A stretch of 64,000 nucleotides of DNA from Croceimicrobium sp965279135 (GTDB lineage: Bacteria > Bacteroidota > Bacteroidia > Flavobacteriales > Schleiferiaceae): positions 1,302,001 to 1,366,000 of the forward strand of contig OZ257133.1 in NCBI GenBank assembly GCA_965279135.1. Reading direction: 5' to 3'. The translations under genes were made by a program, and so were the position numbers. Of this stretch, positions 7,796-16,423 are shown in pieces. A model generated the notes under the pieces. The model worked only from the letters and a program-made list of their open reading frames with translations, was not told the DNA's origin and ran no database searches. Position 1 is the stretch's first letter. The number at the start of each line of letters is the position of its first letter.

Positions 7796-9580
7796 ATGAA
7801 AACTTTACTCCTTTACTTAAGCCTTCTTTTATCTGCCTTAATCTCTGCTCAGCCAAGTCAATACGGATTGGGTCTGCTTAACAATGTGAGTCTGGACAGC
7901 CTTAATCAGGATACCACCTACCTATCACATGTTGGTGAGAGCTTCGTAATCAATGATTTCCTGAATAATTACACTTACAATCTCTTTATTCCCAACAGTT
8001 ATGATGGGACGGAAGCTTATGGATTAATTACTTCGATCCATGCGGGAAACAATGGGAATATTTACAATTCCTGGATTCCGGTTTTAGAAGAAAAGAAATT
8101 GATATTGGTTGCAGGAAATGGTATAGGAAACAGTATAGCTGTAAACACCCGAATTGGCGTGGCTTTAGCTGGAGCACTTGCCTTGGAGGAACAGTTAAAT
8201 ATTGATCCCAATCGAATCTACACTACTGGTACTTCGGGGGGAGGACGATCAGCTAGTGCTTTAATGTTTTTCTTTCCAGAGATATTTAAGGGGATGATCC
8301 CTAATTGTGGTGCAACCTATTTGAGAAGGGTGGACCAGGATTATGAGACGCATCAACCCAATTCGCATTACGAATACATCTATCCGCATACTCCTGCACA
8401 ATTGCAGTATGTGAAAGGCTTCGATCCGAAGCTGGCTTATCTCACTTCATTTGATGATTTTCGGGAGGGAGATATTATGAACATCTATCACAATGGGGCT
8501 GAGCCGGATGGTTTCAAGGCAAAATTTTTGGAGATTCCAGGACCACATTGTACCACAAGTGAAGCACATTTTAGAGATGGCATGAACTTCCTTGAGCATC
8601 CCCATCTACCTCTAGTTTATCATCAATTCCAAAACCTCAGTCTCAATATAGGTGATGGCTTTATTCAAGATAAAGTGCTGATTAATAATTCATTTGTGCT
8701 AAATAGCTTAAATGACACTTCAAGTACTTTAAAAGCTAGAAATCCCCTCATTTGGAACGATAGTAAAGGCGCAATTTTAAGGTTGGATTTTGATTTTCGG
8801 AATACTGTGCCTGCCGCAAACAACTATTTGAATCTTGGTATTTACGATTTGAGTAATTCGGCGATTATTCAATCCGATCTTAGCAATAATGCCTCGGATT
8901 CCACGGATCTATTTCTAATTCGGATCGTGCAGGATGCTGCTCAACCAAGGGCAGAGGTCTATCTGAATAATCCTTCTCTGGGATATCAGGGGGATTTACT
9001 TTTCAGTGGTCGATTTACAGATTGGGATACATCCACAAGTCAATCATTAAAAGTTCATTTTTGGAAAGAAGAGTGGCGTATTGAGTTCGCTAGCCACTTT
9101 GATAATCAGAGCTTAAGCTTAAATCCTGATGTGAAACTCCTTGATGATTTGCGATCGGTTCGAATTCGCAACGAAGCGGGGCTATTTTGGGATAGTACTG
9201 ACTTCCAGTCTGCATCTATGCTTGCTCTTAAGGCCGGCGCAATAGATATTAATCAGGCCTCTAGTGAAGTTGAAGTGCATAAAATTGATTTGGTGGTAGC
9301 CGACACTAGCTATCAGGGAATTCTTAACCTGAAGCAATATCCTACCCTAAGCGCTGGCTATCAGATCTTTCCAAATCCAGCCAATAATCTGGTTTATCTT
9401 AAAAGTCCAAATGCTGAAAAACGTGTTTTTCAGATTATTGATTCCCGGGGAAAGGAGGTAGGAACTCATTTCCATCAAGGTAGGCAGTCTGAAATTGATT
9501 TAGGTGCATTTGAAGCAGGACTCTATATTATCAGATCTGTGGATGGCTCTATTGCATTAAGGCTTTTAAGCTTGGATTAA
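7796..9580 (+). CDS. Secreted esterase-like alpha/beta hydrolase with T9SS C-terminal sorting domain
   Basis: 594 aa from the ATG at 7796; the upstream TTG at 7778 would bury the signal peptide. Residues 1-19 are a Sec signal (LYLSLLLSALISAQ). Residues about 55-265 form an alpha/beta-hydrolase-type region with the nucleophile elbow TTGTSGGGRSAS (Ser147), a likely acid in the following strands, and a candidate His in GPHCTTSEAHF. Residues about 280-510 are a strand-rich region resembling a jelly-roll accessory domain. The last 70 residues (YQIFPNPANN to the end) are the type A Por secretion sorting domain, so export through T9SS and cell-surface anchoring are expected. The substrate is unknown: an esterase, PHB-depolymerase-like or peptidase activity are all possible. 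Confidence 0.75.
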   Translation: MKTLLLYLSLLLSALISAQPSQYGLGLLNNVSLDSLNQDTTYLSHVGESFVINDFLNNYTYNLFIPNSYDGTEAYGLITSIHAGNNGNIYNSWIPVLEEKKLILVAGNGIGNSIAVNTRIGVALAGALALEEQLNIDPNRIYTTGTSGGGRSASALMFFFPEIFKGMIPNCGATYLRRVDQDYETHQPNSHYEYIYPHTPAQLQYVKGFDPKLAYLTSFDDFREGDIMNIYHNGAEPDGFKAKFLEIPGPHCTTSEAHFRDGMNFLEHPHLPLVYHQFQNLSLNIGDGFIQDKVLINNSFVLNSLNDTSSTLKARNPLIWNDSKGAILRLDFDFRNTVPAANNYLNLGIYDLSNSAIIQSDLSNNASDSTDLFLIRIVQDAAQPRAEVYLNNPSLGYQGDLLFSGRFTDWDTSTSQSLKVHFWKEEWRIEFASHFDNQSLSLNPDVKLLDDLRSVRIRNEAGLFWDSTDFQSASMLALKAGAIDINQASSEVEVHKIDLVVADTSYQGILNLKQYPTLSAGYQIFPNPANNLVYLKSPNAEKRVFQIIDSRGKEVGTHFHQGRQSEIDLGAFEAGLYIIRSVDGSIALRLLSLD

Positions 9581-9641
9581 ATCGCTGCATTCCCTTTCTG
9601 TATATGTAATGAAGCTTTAAATTAGCCGTAAATAACCAAGC

Positions 9642-10340
9642 ATGAAACAATTAGTATCCTTTATCCTAATTCTAGGTTTAGCAAGCTCCTGCATGATGGG
9701 AGTAGTTGGCAATGGCAAGGTAGAAGAGCAGAATCGCAATATTGAAGAGTTTAATTCCATTAGTGCCAGTGGAATGGTTGAAATCCATTTAAGGCAAGGT
9801 GAAACTCATCAGTTAAAACTTGTAGCCGACGAAAACCTTCATGAGCTTATTGAGACTGAGGTAAGAAAAGGTACCCTTTACATCAGTAGTCGTGAAAACA
9901 TCCGTAAAGCAAAGGAGTTGGATTTTTACATCACCACACCTACAATCAACAAATTGGATCTTTCCGGCGCCGTGGAAGTAGACACCAAGGGCATAATCCG
10001 AACTTCTAGCATGAACATTGAATCTAGTGGTGCTGCTGAAGTGTCAATGGACATCGAGGCAGAATCCATTGTGATGGGTTTAAGTGGAGCTTCTAAAATT
10101 GTTCTAAATGGGATGGCCGATCAAGTAAGAGTTGGCGCTAGCGGAGCTTCTGAAATTGAGATGCTTGAATTACGCGCCAGAGAAGTCTCTTTATCCCTTA
10201 GTGGAGCTTCAGAAATTAGCACCCATGTTACAGAGAAACTAAGCATAGGCGCTTCCGGTGCGGCAGATGTTCGTTACCGTGGTAATCCAAGTATCAGTAA
10301 GGATATTAGTGGTGCCGCCGACATTCGAAAAGTAGATTAA
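9642..10340 (+). CDS. Head GIN domain (DUF2807) lipoprotein
   Basis: 232 aa with a lipobox signal (FILILGLASSC). The rest is the DUF2807 'head GIN' domain: NRNIEEFNSISASGMVEIHL followed by a right-handed beta-helix of short repeats, visible as DLSGAVEVDT, ESSGAAEVSM, GLSGASKIVL, GASGASEIEM, SLSGASEIST, GASGAADVRY and DISGAADIRK. The domain is common in outer-membrane or surface proteins of Bacteroidota; a biochemical role has not been established. The repeat spacing of about 18-20 residues fits one helix turn. It precedes the phosphomutase gene by 20 bp on the same strand. Confidence 0.85.
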   Translation: MKQLVSFILILGLASSCMMGVVGNGKVEEQNRNIEEFNSISASGMVEIHLRQGETHQLKLVADENLHELIETEVRKGTLYISSRENIRKAKELDFYITTPTINKLDLSGAVEVDTKGIIRTSSMNIESSGAAEVSMDIEAESIVMGLSGASKIVLNGMADQVRVGASGASEIEMLELRAREVSLSLSGASEISTHVTEKLSIGASGAADVRYRGNPSISKDISGAADIRKVD

Positions 10341-10360
10341 TCCCCGCTTAACACATACAA

Positions 10361-12070
10361 ATGACTAAAGCTGCAGAAAGAGCCCAAAGCTGGCTCAATG
10401 CTCCCTATGATGAAGAAACACGTAAAGCTACTCAGGCTTTGCTAGACGAAGGAGGAGACGCTCTCGTAGATGCATTCTATCAAGACCTCGATTTTGGAAC
10501 CGGAGGCTTAAGAGGTATTATGGGAGTTGGGACCAATCGTATTAACAAGTACACACTGGGTGCTGCAACACAAGGATTGGCCAACTATCTAAACCAACAG
10601 TTTCCAAATGAGGAGATTAGAGTCGCTATCGCTCATGATAGCAGGCATAATTCTAAGCCCTTCGCGCGTCAAGTAGCTGAAGTATTATCTGCGAACGGAA
10701 TAAGGGTTTACTTGTACGAGGATTTAAGACCTACTCCGGCACTATCTTTTGCAATTCGTCATCTTAATTGCCAAAGCGGTATAGTCTTAACCGCTTCTCA
10801 TAATCCTCCTGCCTATAATGGCTACAAAGTGTATTGGAGTGATGGTGGTCAGTTAGTACCACCCCATGATAAAGCGGTAATAAATGAAGTTCGGGCTGTT
10901 TCTGCCAATGATGTAAACTACAATGCCCGTCCAGAGCTAATCGAAATGATCGGTGATGCGGTTGACCAGGCCTATTTAGCTGAAGTTAAGAAGTTGAGTT
11001 TAAGTGATGGCGGTAAAGAGGACCTTTCAGTGGTTTTTACCAGTATTCATGGAACTAGTATCACCTTAGTACCTCCGGCTCTTGAGAATGCCGGTTTTAA
11101 GAAGGTTTCCATCGTGGATGAGCAAGCTAAACCCGATGGAGATTTCCCAACTGTTCAATCCCCTAATCCTGAGGAGGCAGAAGCCTTAAACATGGCTTTG
11201 GCACAGGCAGAGGAGATAGGTGCAGACATGGTTATTGGTACTGATCCCGACGCAGATCGTGTGGGTATAGCCGTTCGTAACCTGGAGGGAAAGATGGAGC
11301 TTTTAAATGGGAATCAGGCTGCTTCAGTGTTAATCTATTACCTGCTGGAACGCTGGAAGGAAGGAAACAAGTTTACCGGAAAAGAATTTGTGGCGAAGAC
11401 CATTGTTACCACAGATCTAATTAGCTCTATTGCCAAAGCCTACAATATTCCTTGTCCTGAATGCCTAACCGGTTTTAAATGGATTGCAGATATCATTCGT
11501 AAAAGGGAAGGTAAAGAAGTATTTATTGGTGGAGGCGAAGAAAGCTACGGATATATGATCGGCGATTTTGTACGCGATAAAGATGCTGTAGCTTCAGCCG
11601 TGATGCTTGCAGAAACCGCTGCATTCGCTAAGTCGCAGGGATCTAGCTTCTATGAGATGCTAATTGATGTTTACAGCAAATTTGGATTCTATCTTGAAAA
11701 ACTAGTTTCCTTGAAACGCGAAGGCATGAAAGGCCAGGAGGAGATTGCCCAGATGATGCAGGACTTTCGGAACAAGACTCCATCAACCATAGCAGGAGAA
11801 AAAATTGTTGAAGTATTAGACTATGCAAGCTCCGAACATCGCTTCGTGGAGTCTGGAGAAGTTCAAACAATTGATTTACCGGGAAGTAATGTAGTTCAGT
11901 TTGTAACAGATAAGGGAACAAAGATTACTGCTCGCCCCAGTGGTACCGAACCAAAAATCAAATTCTATGTAAGTGTGAATGATCAATTAGATGACAAGGC
12001 CAACTTTACTGTAATGAAAGAGAAGTTGGAACGTCGAATTGACTCAATTACTAAAGAATTAGGATTATGA
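10361..12070 (+). CDS. Phospho-sugar mutase (phosphoglucomutase/phosphomannomutase)
   Basis: 569-aa alpha-D-phosphohexomutase with all four domains. The catalytic phosphoserine loop is LTASHNPPAYNGYK, the Mg-binding loop GTDPDADRVGIAV, the sugar-binding loop GGGEESYGY, and the C-terminal phosphate-binding loop RPSGTEPKIKFYV. It interconverts glucose- or mannose-1-phosphate and the 6-phosphate in the cytosol. The length fits the PgcA/PGM2-like subgroup (about 570 aa) rather than the shorter GlmM (about 450). It overlaps the following TlpA-like gene by 4 bp (ATGA), which implies translational coupling, although I see no functional link between the two. Confidence 0.93.
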   Translation: MTKAAERAQSWLNAPYDEETRKATQALLDEGGDALVDAFYQDLDFGTGGLRGIMGVGTNRINKYTLGAATQGLANYLNQQFPNEEIRVAIAHDSRHNSKPFARQVAEVLSANGIRVYLYEDLRPTPALSFAIRHLNCQSGIVLTASHNPPAYNGYKVYWSDGGQLVPPHDKAVINEVRAVSANDVNYNARPELIEMIGDAVDQAYLAEVKKLSLSDGGKEDLSVVFTSIHGTSITLVPPALENAGFKKVSIVDEQAKPDGDFPTVQSPNPEEAEALNMALAQAEEIGADMVIGTDPDADRVGIAVRNLEGKMELLNGNQAASVLIYYLLERWKEGNKFTGKEFVAKTIVTTDLISSIAKAYNIPCPECLTGFKWIADIIRKREGKEVFIGGGEESYGYMIGDFVRDKDAVASAVMLAETAAFAKSQGSSFYEMLIDVYSKFGFYLEKLVSLKREGMKGQEEIAQMMQDFRNKTPSTIAGEKIVEVLDYASSEHRFVESGEVQTIDLPGSNVVQFVTDKGTKITARPSGTEPKIKFYVSVNDQLDDKANFTVMKEKLERRIDSITKELGL

Positions 12071-13296
12071 ATTTAAAACAGAGCTTATCCGCTCTTTCCC
12101 TTTTGATTCTTGCAGCTTGCAATACCGCAGAGCAAGGTCAGGATATATCTTCTAGCCCAGTTGAATTGGGAACCTGGCAGGGAACTATAAATCAGAATGA
12201 TAGTACCGAATTGAAGTTCAATTTTGAATTGGACAAGTTGAGCGATACCAGCTACACCTTCAATATCCGCAATGCAGAGGAGGTAGTGGAAGCTAAAATG
12301 ATTCAACTCGGTGTTGACAGCTTTAAGGTGGAGATGCCCGTATTTGCAAACTACCTATTAGTGAAGTACTCTGAAGGGAAGCTTAATGGATTCTATGTGA
12401 ATCCGGATGCGGAGGATTATCTTTTACCTTTTTCAGCAATTGCCGGTGAAACCGAGCGCTACGAAAACACCCATCATTTGTATCCGATCCCTGGATATTG
12501 GAAAATTGTATTCAATCCGGGTATGGAAAATGAAAAAGCGGGTTTGGCTTATTTTGATTGGGAGATTGAAAAAGGGGTGTATGGTACGGTGATGACCTCT
12601 ACCGGAGATTATCGCTACCTGGAAGGTTCAGGAGCCAATGGTAAATTGCGACTCTCTGCCTTTGATGGCGCACATTTACTCTATTTTGAGGCTGACCTTC
12701 ATGATACCTTGGTAGGACGCTATTATTCGGGTAGAAGTGGTTATAAAACCTGGATTGCCTATCGAGATAGCACTTTTAGCTTACCCGATCCGGATACCCT
12801 CACTTATATCAAAGATGGATATGAAGGCTTTGATTTCGCTTTTCCGCAGTTAAATGGAGATACTTTAGATCTTAGTGATGAGCGATTTAAGGACAAAGCA
12901 GTAATCGTTCAGATCAGCGGTAGCTGGTGTCCAAATTGTTATGACGAGAGCAAATACTTAAGCGAGGTTTATGCGCAATACCAAAACCAGGGTTTAGAAA
13001 TCGTTGGTTTAAGTTTTGAGCGTTTTGATGATTTTAAAAAATCCAGTAAACGGGTAGCCAAGATGGTTCGAGATCTGGAGATTCCTTATCCGATGCTATT
13101 AGCCGGTACTACCCGTAATGCAGAGGAAAAGCTACCGATGCTAAATCACGTTATGAGTTTTCCTACTGCGATCTATCTGGATAAGAATCATACAGTGCGT
13201 AAAATCCATACGGGTTTTGCGGGGCCTGGAACTCCTGTTTGGGAGGAATTCGTGAACGAAAATGATGCATTTTTGCAGAAGCTCATAAATGAATAA
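12067..13296 (+). CDS. TlpA-like thioredoxin-fold lipoprotein
   Basis: 409 aa with a lipoprotein signal (SLLILAAC lipobox) and two parts. Residues about 35-265 are a strand-rich N-terminal region (GTWQGTINQNDSTELKFNF and similar). Residues about 275-405 are a thioredoxin/TlpA domain with the redox motif SWCPNC and IVGLSFERFDDF. Such proteins act as periplasm-facing thiol-disulfide reductases in Bacteroidota. The CPNC dithiol suggests real redox activity. The final cis-proline region is present as MSFPTAIYLD. It is coupled to the phosphomutase stop by ATGA and lies 9 bp before the next gene. Confidence 0.87.
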   Translation: MNLKQSLSALSLLILAACNTAEQGQDISSSPVELGTWQGTINQNDSTELKFNFELDKLSDTSYTFNIRNAEEVVEAKMIQLGVDSFKVEMPVFANYLLVKYSEGKLNGFYVNPDAEDYLLPFSAIAGETERYENTHHLYPIPGYWKIVFNPGMENEKAGLAYFDWEIEKGVYGTVMTSTGDYRYLEGSGANGKLRLSAFDGAHLLYFEADLHDTLVGRYYSGRSGYKTWIAYRDSTFSLPDPDTLTYIKDGYEGFDFAFPQLNGDTLDLSDERFKDKAVIVQISGSWCPNCYDESKYLSEVYAQYQNQGLEIVGLSFERFDDFKKSSKRVAKMVRDLEIPYPMLLAGTTRNAEEKLPMLNHVMSFPTAIYLDKNHTVRKIHTGFAGPGTPVWEEFVNENDAFLQKLINE

Positions 13297-13305
13297 AACA
13301 ACACA

Positions 13306-14193
13306 ATGCAAAAAATAGCTGTAATAGGCGCCGGAACAATGGGCAATGGGATTGCCCATGTATTCGCCCAGAACGATTTTGAAGTAAACCTGGTAGACAT
13401 TTCGGATGATGCCTTAGATCGTGGTATTCAAACGATCACTAAAAACCTGGATCGCATGATTAAAAAAGGTGCGATCGATGAGGCCAAGAAGGAGGCTACT
13501 CTTTCGAACTTGAGCGCTACCACCGACATGGCTACGGCTTTAGGTGATGCTGACCTTGTAGTAGAGGCAGCTACCGAGAACGTTGACTTGAAACTGAAGA
13601 TTTTCGGTGATATGGATAAGTTCTCTAAGCCGGAAGCCATCCTGGCTTCTAATACTTCGTCCATTAGCCTTACTCAGATTGCAGCTGTGACCTCTCGCCC
13701 TGACAAAGTAATTGGCATGCACTTCATGAATCCGGTGCCGGTAATGAAGCTCGTAGAAGTTATTCGAGGTTATGCAACTTCGGATGAAACCACTCAACAA
13801 ATAATGGAGCTTTCTGAAAAGCTAGGGAAGGTTCCTACCGAATGCAATGATTATCCAGGCTTTGTATCCAATCGGATCTTGATGCCAATGATCAATGAGG
13901 CCATCATCACCCTATTTGAGGGGGTTGCAGGTGTTAAGGAAATTGATACAATTATGAAGCTGGGAATGGCTCATCCAATGGGACCACTGAAACTAGCTGA
14001 TTTTATTGGCCTGGATGTTTGCCTCTCTATCCTAAATGTATTGTACGAAGGATTTGGGAATCCCAAATACGCACCTTGTCCATTGCTAGTTAATATGGTT
14101 AGAGCCGGTAAGCTCGGTGCTAAATCTGGTGAAGGTTTTTACGATTACAGTGAAGGGCCGAAGAGCGAGACGGTTTCCGCTCAATTCAGTTAA
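13306..14193 (+). CDS. 3-hydroxybutyryl-CoA dehydrogenase
   Basis: 295 aa, the usual size of the short-chain 3-hydroxyacyl-CoA dehydrogenase. The N-terminal Rossmann fold has the NAD motif GAGTMGNGIA. The catalytic residues are in SNTSSI (Ser117), GMHFMNPVPVMKLVEVI (His139 and Glu151) and SNRIL. The C-terminal dimerisation domain contains MGPLKLADFIGLDVCL. It oxidises (S)-3-hydroxybutyryl-CoA with NAD(P), or runs in reverse. It forms the end of the phosphomutase-TlpA-Hbd run and is followed by a strong terminator. No other beta-oxidation gene lies next to it. Confidence 0.94.
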   Translation: MQKIAVIGAGTMGNGIAHVFAQNDFEVNLVDISDDALDRGIQTITKNLDRMIKKGAIDEAKKEATLSNLSATTDMATALGDADLVVEAATENVDLKLKIFGDMDKFSKPEAILASNTSSISLTQIAAVTSRPDKVIGMHFMNPVPVMKLVEVIRGYATSDETTQQIMELSEKLGKVPTECNDYPGFVSNRILMPMINEAIITLFEGVAGVKEIDTIMKLGMAHPMGPLKLADFIGLDVCLSILNVLYEGFGNPKYAPCPLLVNMVRAGKLGAKSGEGFYDYSEGPKSETVSAQFS

Positions 14194-14200
14194 AATGTTT

Positions 14201-14225
14201 AGCCTCCCATTGGGGGGCTTTTTTT
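14201..14225 (+). terminator. Rho-independent terminator of the hydroxybutyryl-CoA dehydrogenase transcript
   Basis: Stem AGCCtCCC (14201-14208) pairs with GGGgGGCT (14212-14219) around a short loop and is followed by a run of T to 14225. It lies 7 bp after the stop codon. Confidence 0.85.
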
Positions 14226-14227
14226 AT

Positions 14228-14259
14228 AAGCTTTCTTGATAATAATATCAAGCTTTCTT
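14228..14259. repeat. Inverted repeat within a direct repeat, upstream of the thioredoxin-like gene
   Basis: CTTGATA (14235-14241) and TATCAAG (14246-14252) form a 7-bp perfect inverted repeat around ATAA. The 10-mer AAGCTTTCTT occurs at 14228-14237 and again at 14250-14259. It lies just after a terminator and about 65 bp before the ATG at 14323, so an operator is plausible but unproven. Confidence 0.45.
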
Positions 14260-14322
14260 TGCTATTAGTCATTTTCAGTGATGCAAGACGACTATACCTT
14301 GCGAACCGAAAATTGAACTGTC

Positions 14323-14913
14323 ATGTTAGATACCATAGTGAATACCAAAACATATAATTACAAGGAATACCGCGATCTGATTGCGCAATTGCGTGAGGAA
14401 GGTATGGCGACCGGAGGCAATAATAGCGAAGACTATTTACGCTATACAGACCTGAATACCGGCCGTATGGATAAATGGGATAAACGCTTTGAATTGAGCG
14501 ATGAACTTAAAAGGGTCTTGGACAATTTGTCTCGAAAAGAGCATTGGGTGCTCTTAACCGAGGGATGGTGTGGTGATGCCGCTCATTCCGTTCCAGTAAT
14601 TGCAAAAATGGCGGAGTATAGCGATGCTATAGATCTTGAAATCCGTTTAAGGGACGAAAACCTTGAGCTGATGGATCAGCATCTTACTAATGGAGGTCGA
14701 TCTATACCAAAGCTAATTCGCTACAATGAAGCAGGAGAGGAAATAGGCACTTGGGGCCCACGTCCTTTAGCTGCACAGCAGATTTTTATTGATGGAAGAG
14801 CGGCAAACAAAGAAAAATCTGAGATCACCATCGAATTACAAAAATGGTATGCCAGAGATCGAGGCGCCAGTATTAGTGAAGAATTCATAGAATTATTGAA
14901 GGCCACCTCCTAA
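14323..14913 (+). CDS. Thioredoxin-like family protein with a single cysteine
   Basis: 196 aa, resembling the Thioredoxin_9 (PF14595) group of Bacteroidota. A helical N-terminal part (1-75) is followed by a thioredoxin-fold segment, VLLTEGWCGDAAHSVPVIAK, where the usual CxxC is reduced to WCGDA with only the first cysteine, and by SIPKLIRYN with the cis-proline. With one active-site thiol, a classical disulfide reductase is unlikely; a monothiol or binding role is inferred. There is no signal peptide, so it is cytosolic. It is monocistronic. The left arm of its terminator is formed by its own last codons. Confidence 0.8.
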   Translation: MLDTIVNTKTYNYKEYRDLIAQLREEGMATGGNNSEDYLRYTDLNTGRMDKWDKRFELSDELKRVLDNLSRKEHWVLLTEGWCGDAAHSVPVIAKMAEYSDAIDLEIRLRDENLELMDQHLTNGGRSIPKLIRYNEAGEEIGTWGPRPLAAQQIFIDGRAANKEKSEITIELQKWYARDRGASISEEFIELLKATS

Positions 14914-14928
14914 GCGAGGTGGTTTTTT
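14903..14928 (+). terminator. Rho-independent terminator overlapping the end of the thioredoxin-like gene
   Basis: CCACCTC (14903-14909) pairs with GAGGTGG (14916-14922), then six T. The left arm is coding (Ala-Thr-Ser codons) and the stop codon TAA (14911-14913) lies in the loop. Confidence 0.85.
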
Positions 14929-15179
14929 CAAGGCTCTGGAAGATTTCTATCCGCTGAGGCTTTGTAATTCCGATACATAGCTTCAAAAATCCGATAAGCT
15001 TCTTTGCTAAATTCCTGATCCAACCATTTCTGAACTTCTGCTTGACTCGCAGCCCTGGCCTTTGGAACCTTAAAGCATTGCTTCATTGGTCCGGTCTCAA
15101 TTTCTACATACCAATGGTGTTCCTGTGAATAGAGCATCACTTTAAACTTAGGATGGGAGAGGGGACCTACGATTCTCAT
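14928..15179 (-). CDS. Small conserved protein of unknown function
   Basis: 83 aa, no signal peptide or membrane segment, and no family I can name with certainty. The N-terminal half looks like a small beta domain (MRIVGPLSHPKFKVMLYSQE, HHWYVEIETGPMKQCFKV). The C-terminal half is a helix (AEVQKWLDQEFSKEAYRIFE). Short proteins of this pattern are frequent in Flavobacteriia. Its start overlaps the stop of the FAD enzyme gene by 4 bp (ATGA), so it is the last gene of a tightly coupled four-gene operon. It converges with the thioredoxin-like gene and shares the terminator area. Confidence 0.7.
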   Translation of the reverse strand: MRIVGPLSHPKFKVMLYSQEHHWYVEIETGPMKQCFKVPKARAASQAEVQKWLDQEFSKEAYRIFEAMYRNYKASADRNLPEP

Positions 15180-16423
15180 GAGGCTTGATGATTTAGAATG
15201 AGAGCCTTAGCGGCTAGTTCTCCACTCAACATGGCCCCGTTTAAAGAAGGATTTAACAAGAAGTCTCCGGCAACATAAATGCCATCTAAAACCTTGGTTT
15301 CTTCAAAGGCTCTTTCATATACTACTTGGTCTACCCGAGGCAAGGCCTTTTGGACCTTATAGCTTCTAAGGAACTTCCAATCCTGAGCCTTTACGCCAAG
15401 ATGTAGCTTTAATTCCTCTTTAATGGCCTCAATCAGCTGATTTTCGCTTAAACCGGGATCTCTTCTTAAACTAATCGAGTACAGATGCTTTGATCCAGTT
15501 GTATAATGCGGTTGAACAGCAGATAAGCACGCGATATTATTAATGAGGGCATCCTTTTTAAAGCTGAGGCTGATCATTTTCTTGCTAAATACCGAAGCCG
15601 GTCCTTCGAAGTAAACCTGGGTGGTATGATTCCACTCCAGTGAGCCTTCTAATTGACTGATAATCTTTTGAGGATCAGTGGCAATTATGATTTGATGAGC
15701 ATCGAGCCTTTCACCATCTTCCAGGATAACGGTTCCTTTAGAAACCTCCTTAACTTTAGTGTTCAGCCTGAAATCCGTCAGTTTGAGTTGAGATCTCAAT
15801 TGTAAGGCTACTGCTGCTATCCCTTTCTCGGGAAGCAAAGCGTCGCCCTCAGCAAACATCTTAAATATGAATAAGAATTGACGAGCCGATGTATTTAAGT
15901 CAAACTCCAAAAAGATGCCGCCAAAAAATGGTTTAAAAAACCTCTGGATGATTTTGTTAGAGAAGCCATACTTCTTCAAATAGTCTAAAGTGCTTTTATC
16001 CTCTAGATCAAAAATCTCTTCCACCTTTAAGGCCATGACCTCCTTGCGTAGTTTGGCCATCTTTAATTTATCCCTTAAAGAGCCTACACCACTGAAAAAC
16101 ATTGGGATAAGAGCAGATGGGTTACGATTTACATCCTGAACCTTAAGGGTCTTCTGTCCATCAAAAAGAAAAGCACCAGGTTTAAATGCTTTTACTTTTA
16201 GAGCGTTTAAATCCAAATGCTTCTGCACCATTGGATAGGCGCTAAGTAAAACCTGGAATCCGCGATCAAGGGTGTAACCTTCATGCTGTTCACTCTTGAG
16301 ACGACCTCCTACTTGAGAGTCAGCATCTAGAATAAGAGTCTTTAGTTTATAGGATTCCAATTCTTTGGCAGCTACCAATCCTGCTGCCCCTGCGCCAATG
16401 ATTATCGCATCGTATTGTGCCAT
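15176..16423 (-). CDS. FAD-dependent oxidoreductase of the amine oxidase/phytoene desaturase type
   Basis: 415 aa. The N-terminus carries the dinucleotide motif IIIGAGAAGLVAAKEL, then the GGR motif (VGGRLKSE) and LDRGFQVLLSAYP, all typical of the flavin amine oxidase/protoporphyrinogen oxidase superfamily. The C-terminal FAD-closing motif GIYVAGDFLLNPSLNGAMLSGELAA is also complete. The reaction is presumably an FAD-dependent dehydrogenation, but the substrate cannot be read from sequence; related proteins are often labelled phytoene-dehydrogenase-like. Its ATG overlaps the stop of the BNR-repeat gene by one base (TGATG), and its own end overlaps the next small gene. Confidence 0.88.
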   Translation of the reverse strand: MAQYDAIIIGAGAAGLVAAKELESYKLKTLILDADSQVGGRLKSEQHEGYTLDRGFQVLLSAYPMVQKHLDLNALKVKAFKPGAFLFDGQKTLKVQDVNRNPSALIPMFFSGVGSLRDKLKMAKLRKEVMALKVEEIFDLEDKSTLDYLKKYGFSNKIIQRFFKPFFGGIFLEFDLNTSARQFLFIFKMFAEGDALLPEKGIAAVALQLRSQLKLTDFRLNTKVKEVSKGTVILEDGERLDAHQIIIATDPQKIISQLEGSLEWNHTTQVYFEGPASVFSKKMISLSFKKDALINNIACLSAVQPHYTTGSKHLYSISLRRDPGLSENQLIEAIKEELKLHLGVKAQDWKFLRSYKVQKALPRVDQVVYERAFEETKVLDGIYVAGDFLLNPSLNGAMLSGELAAKALILNHQAS

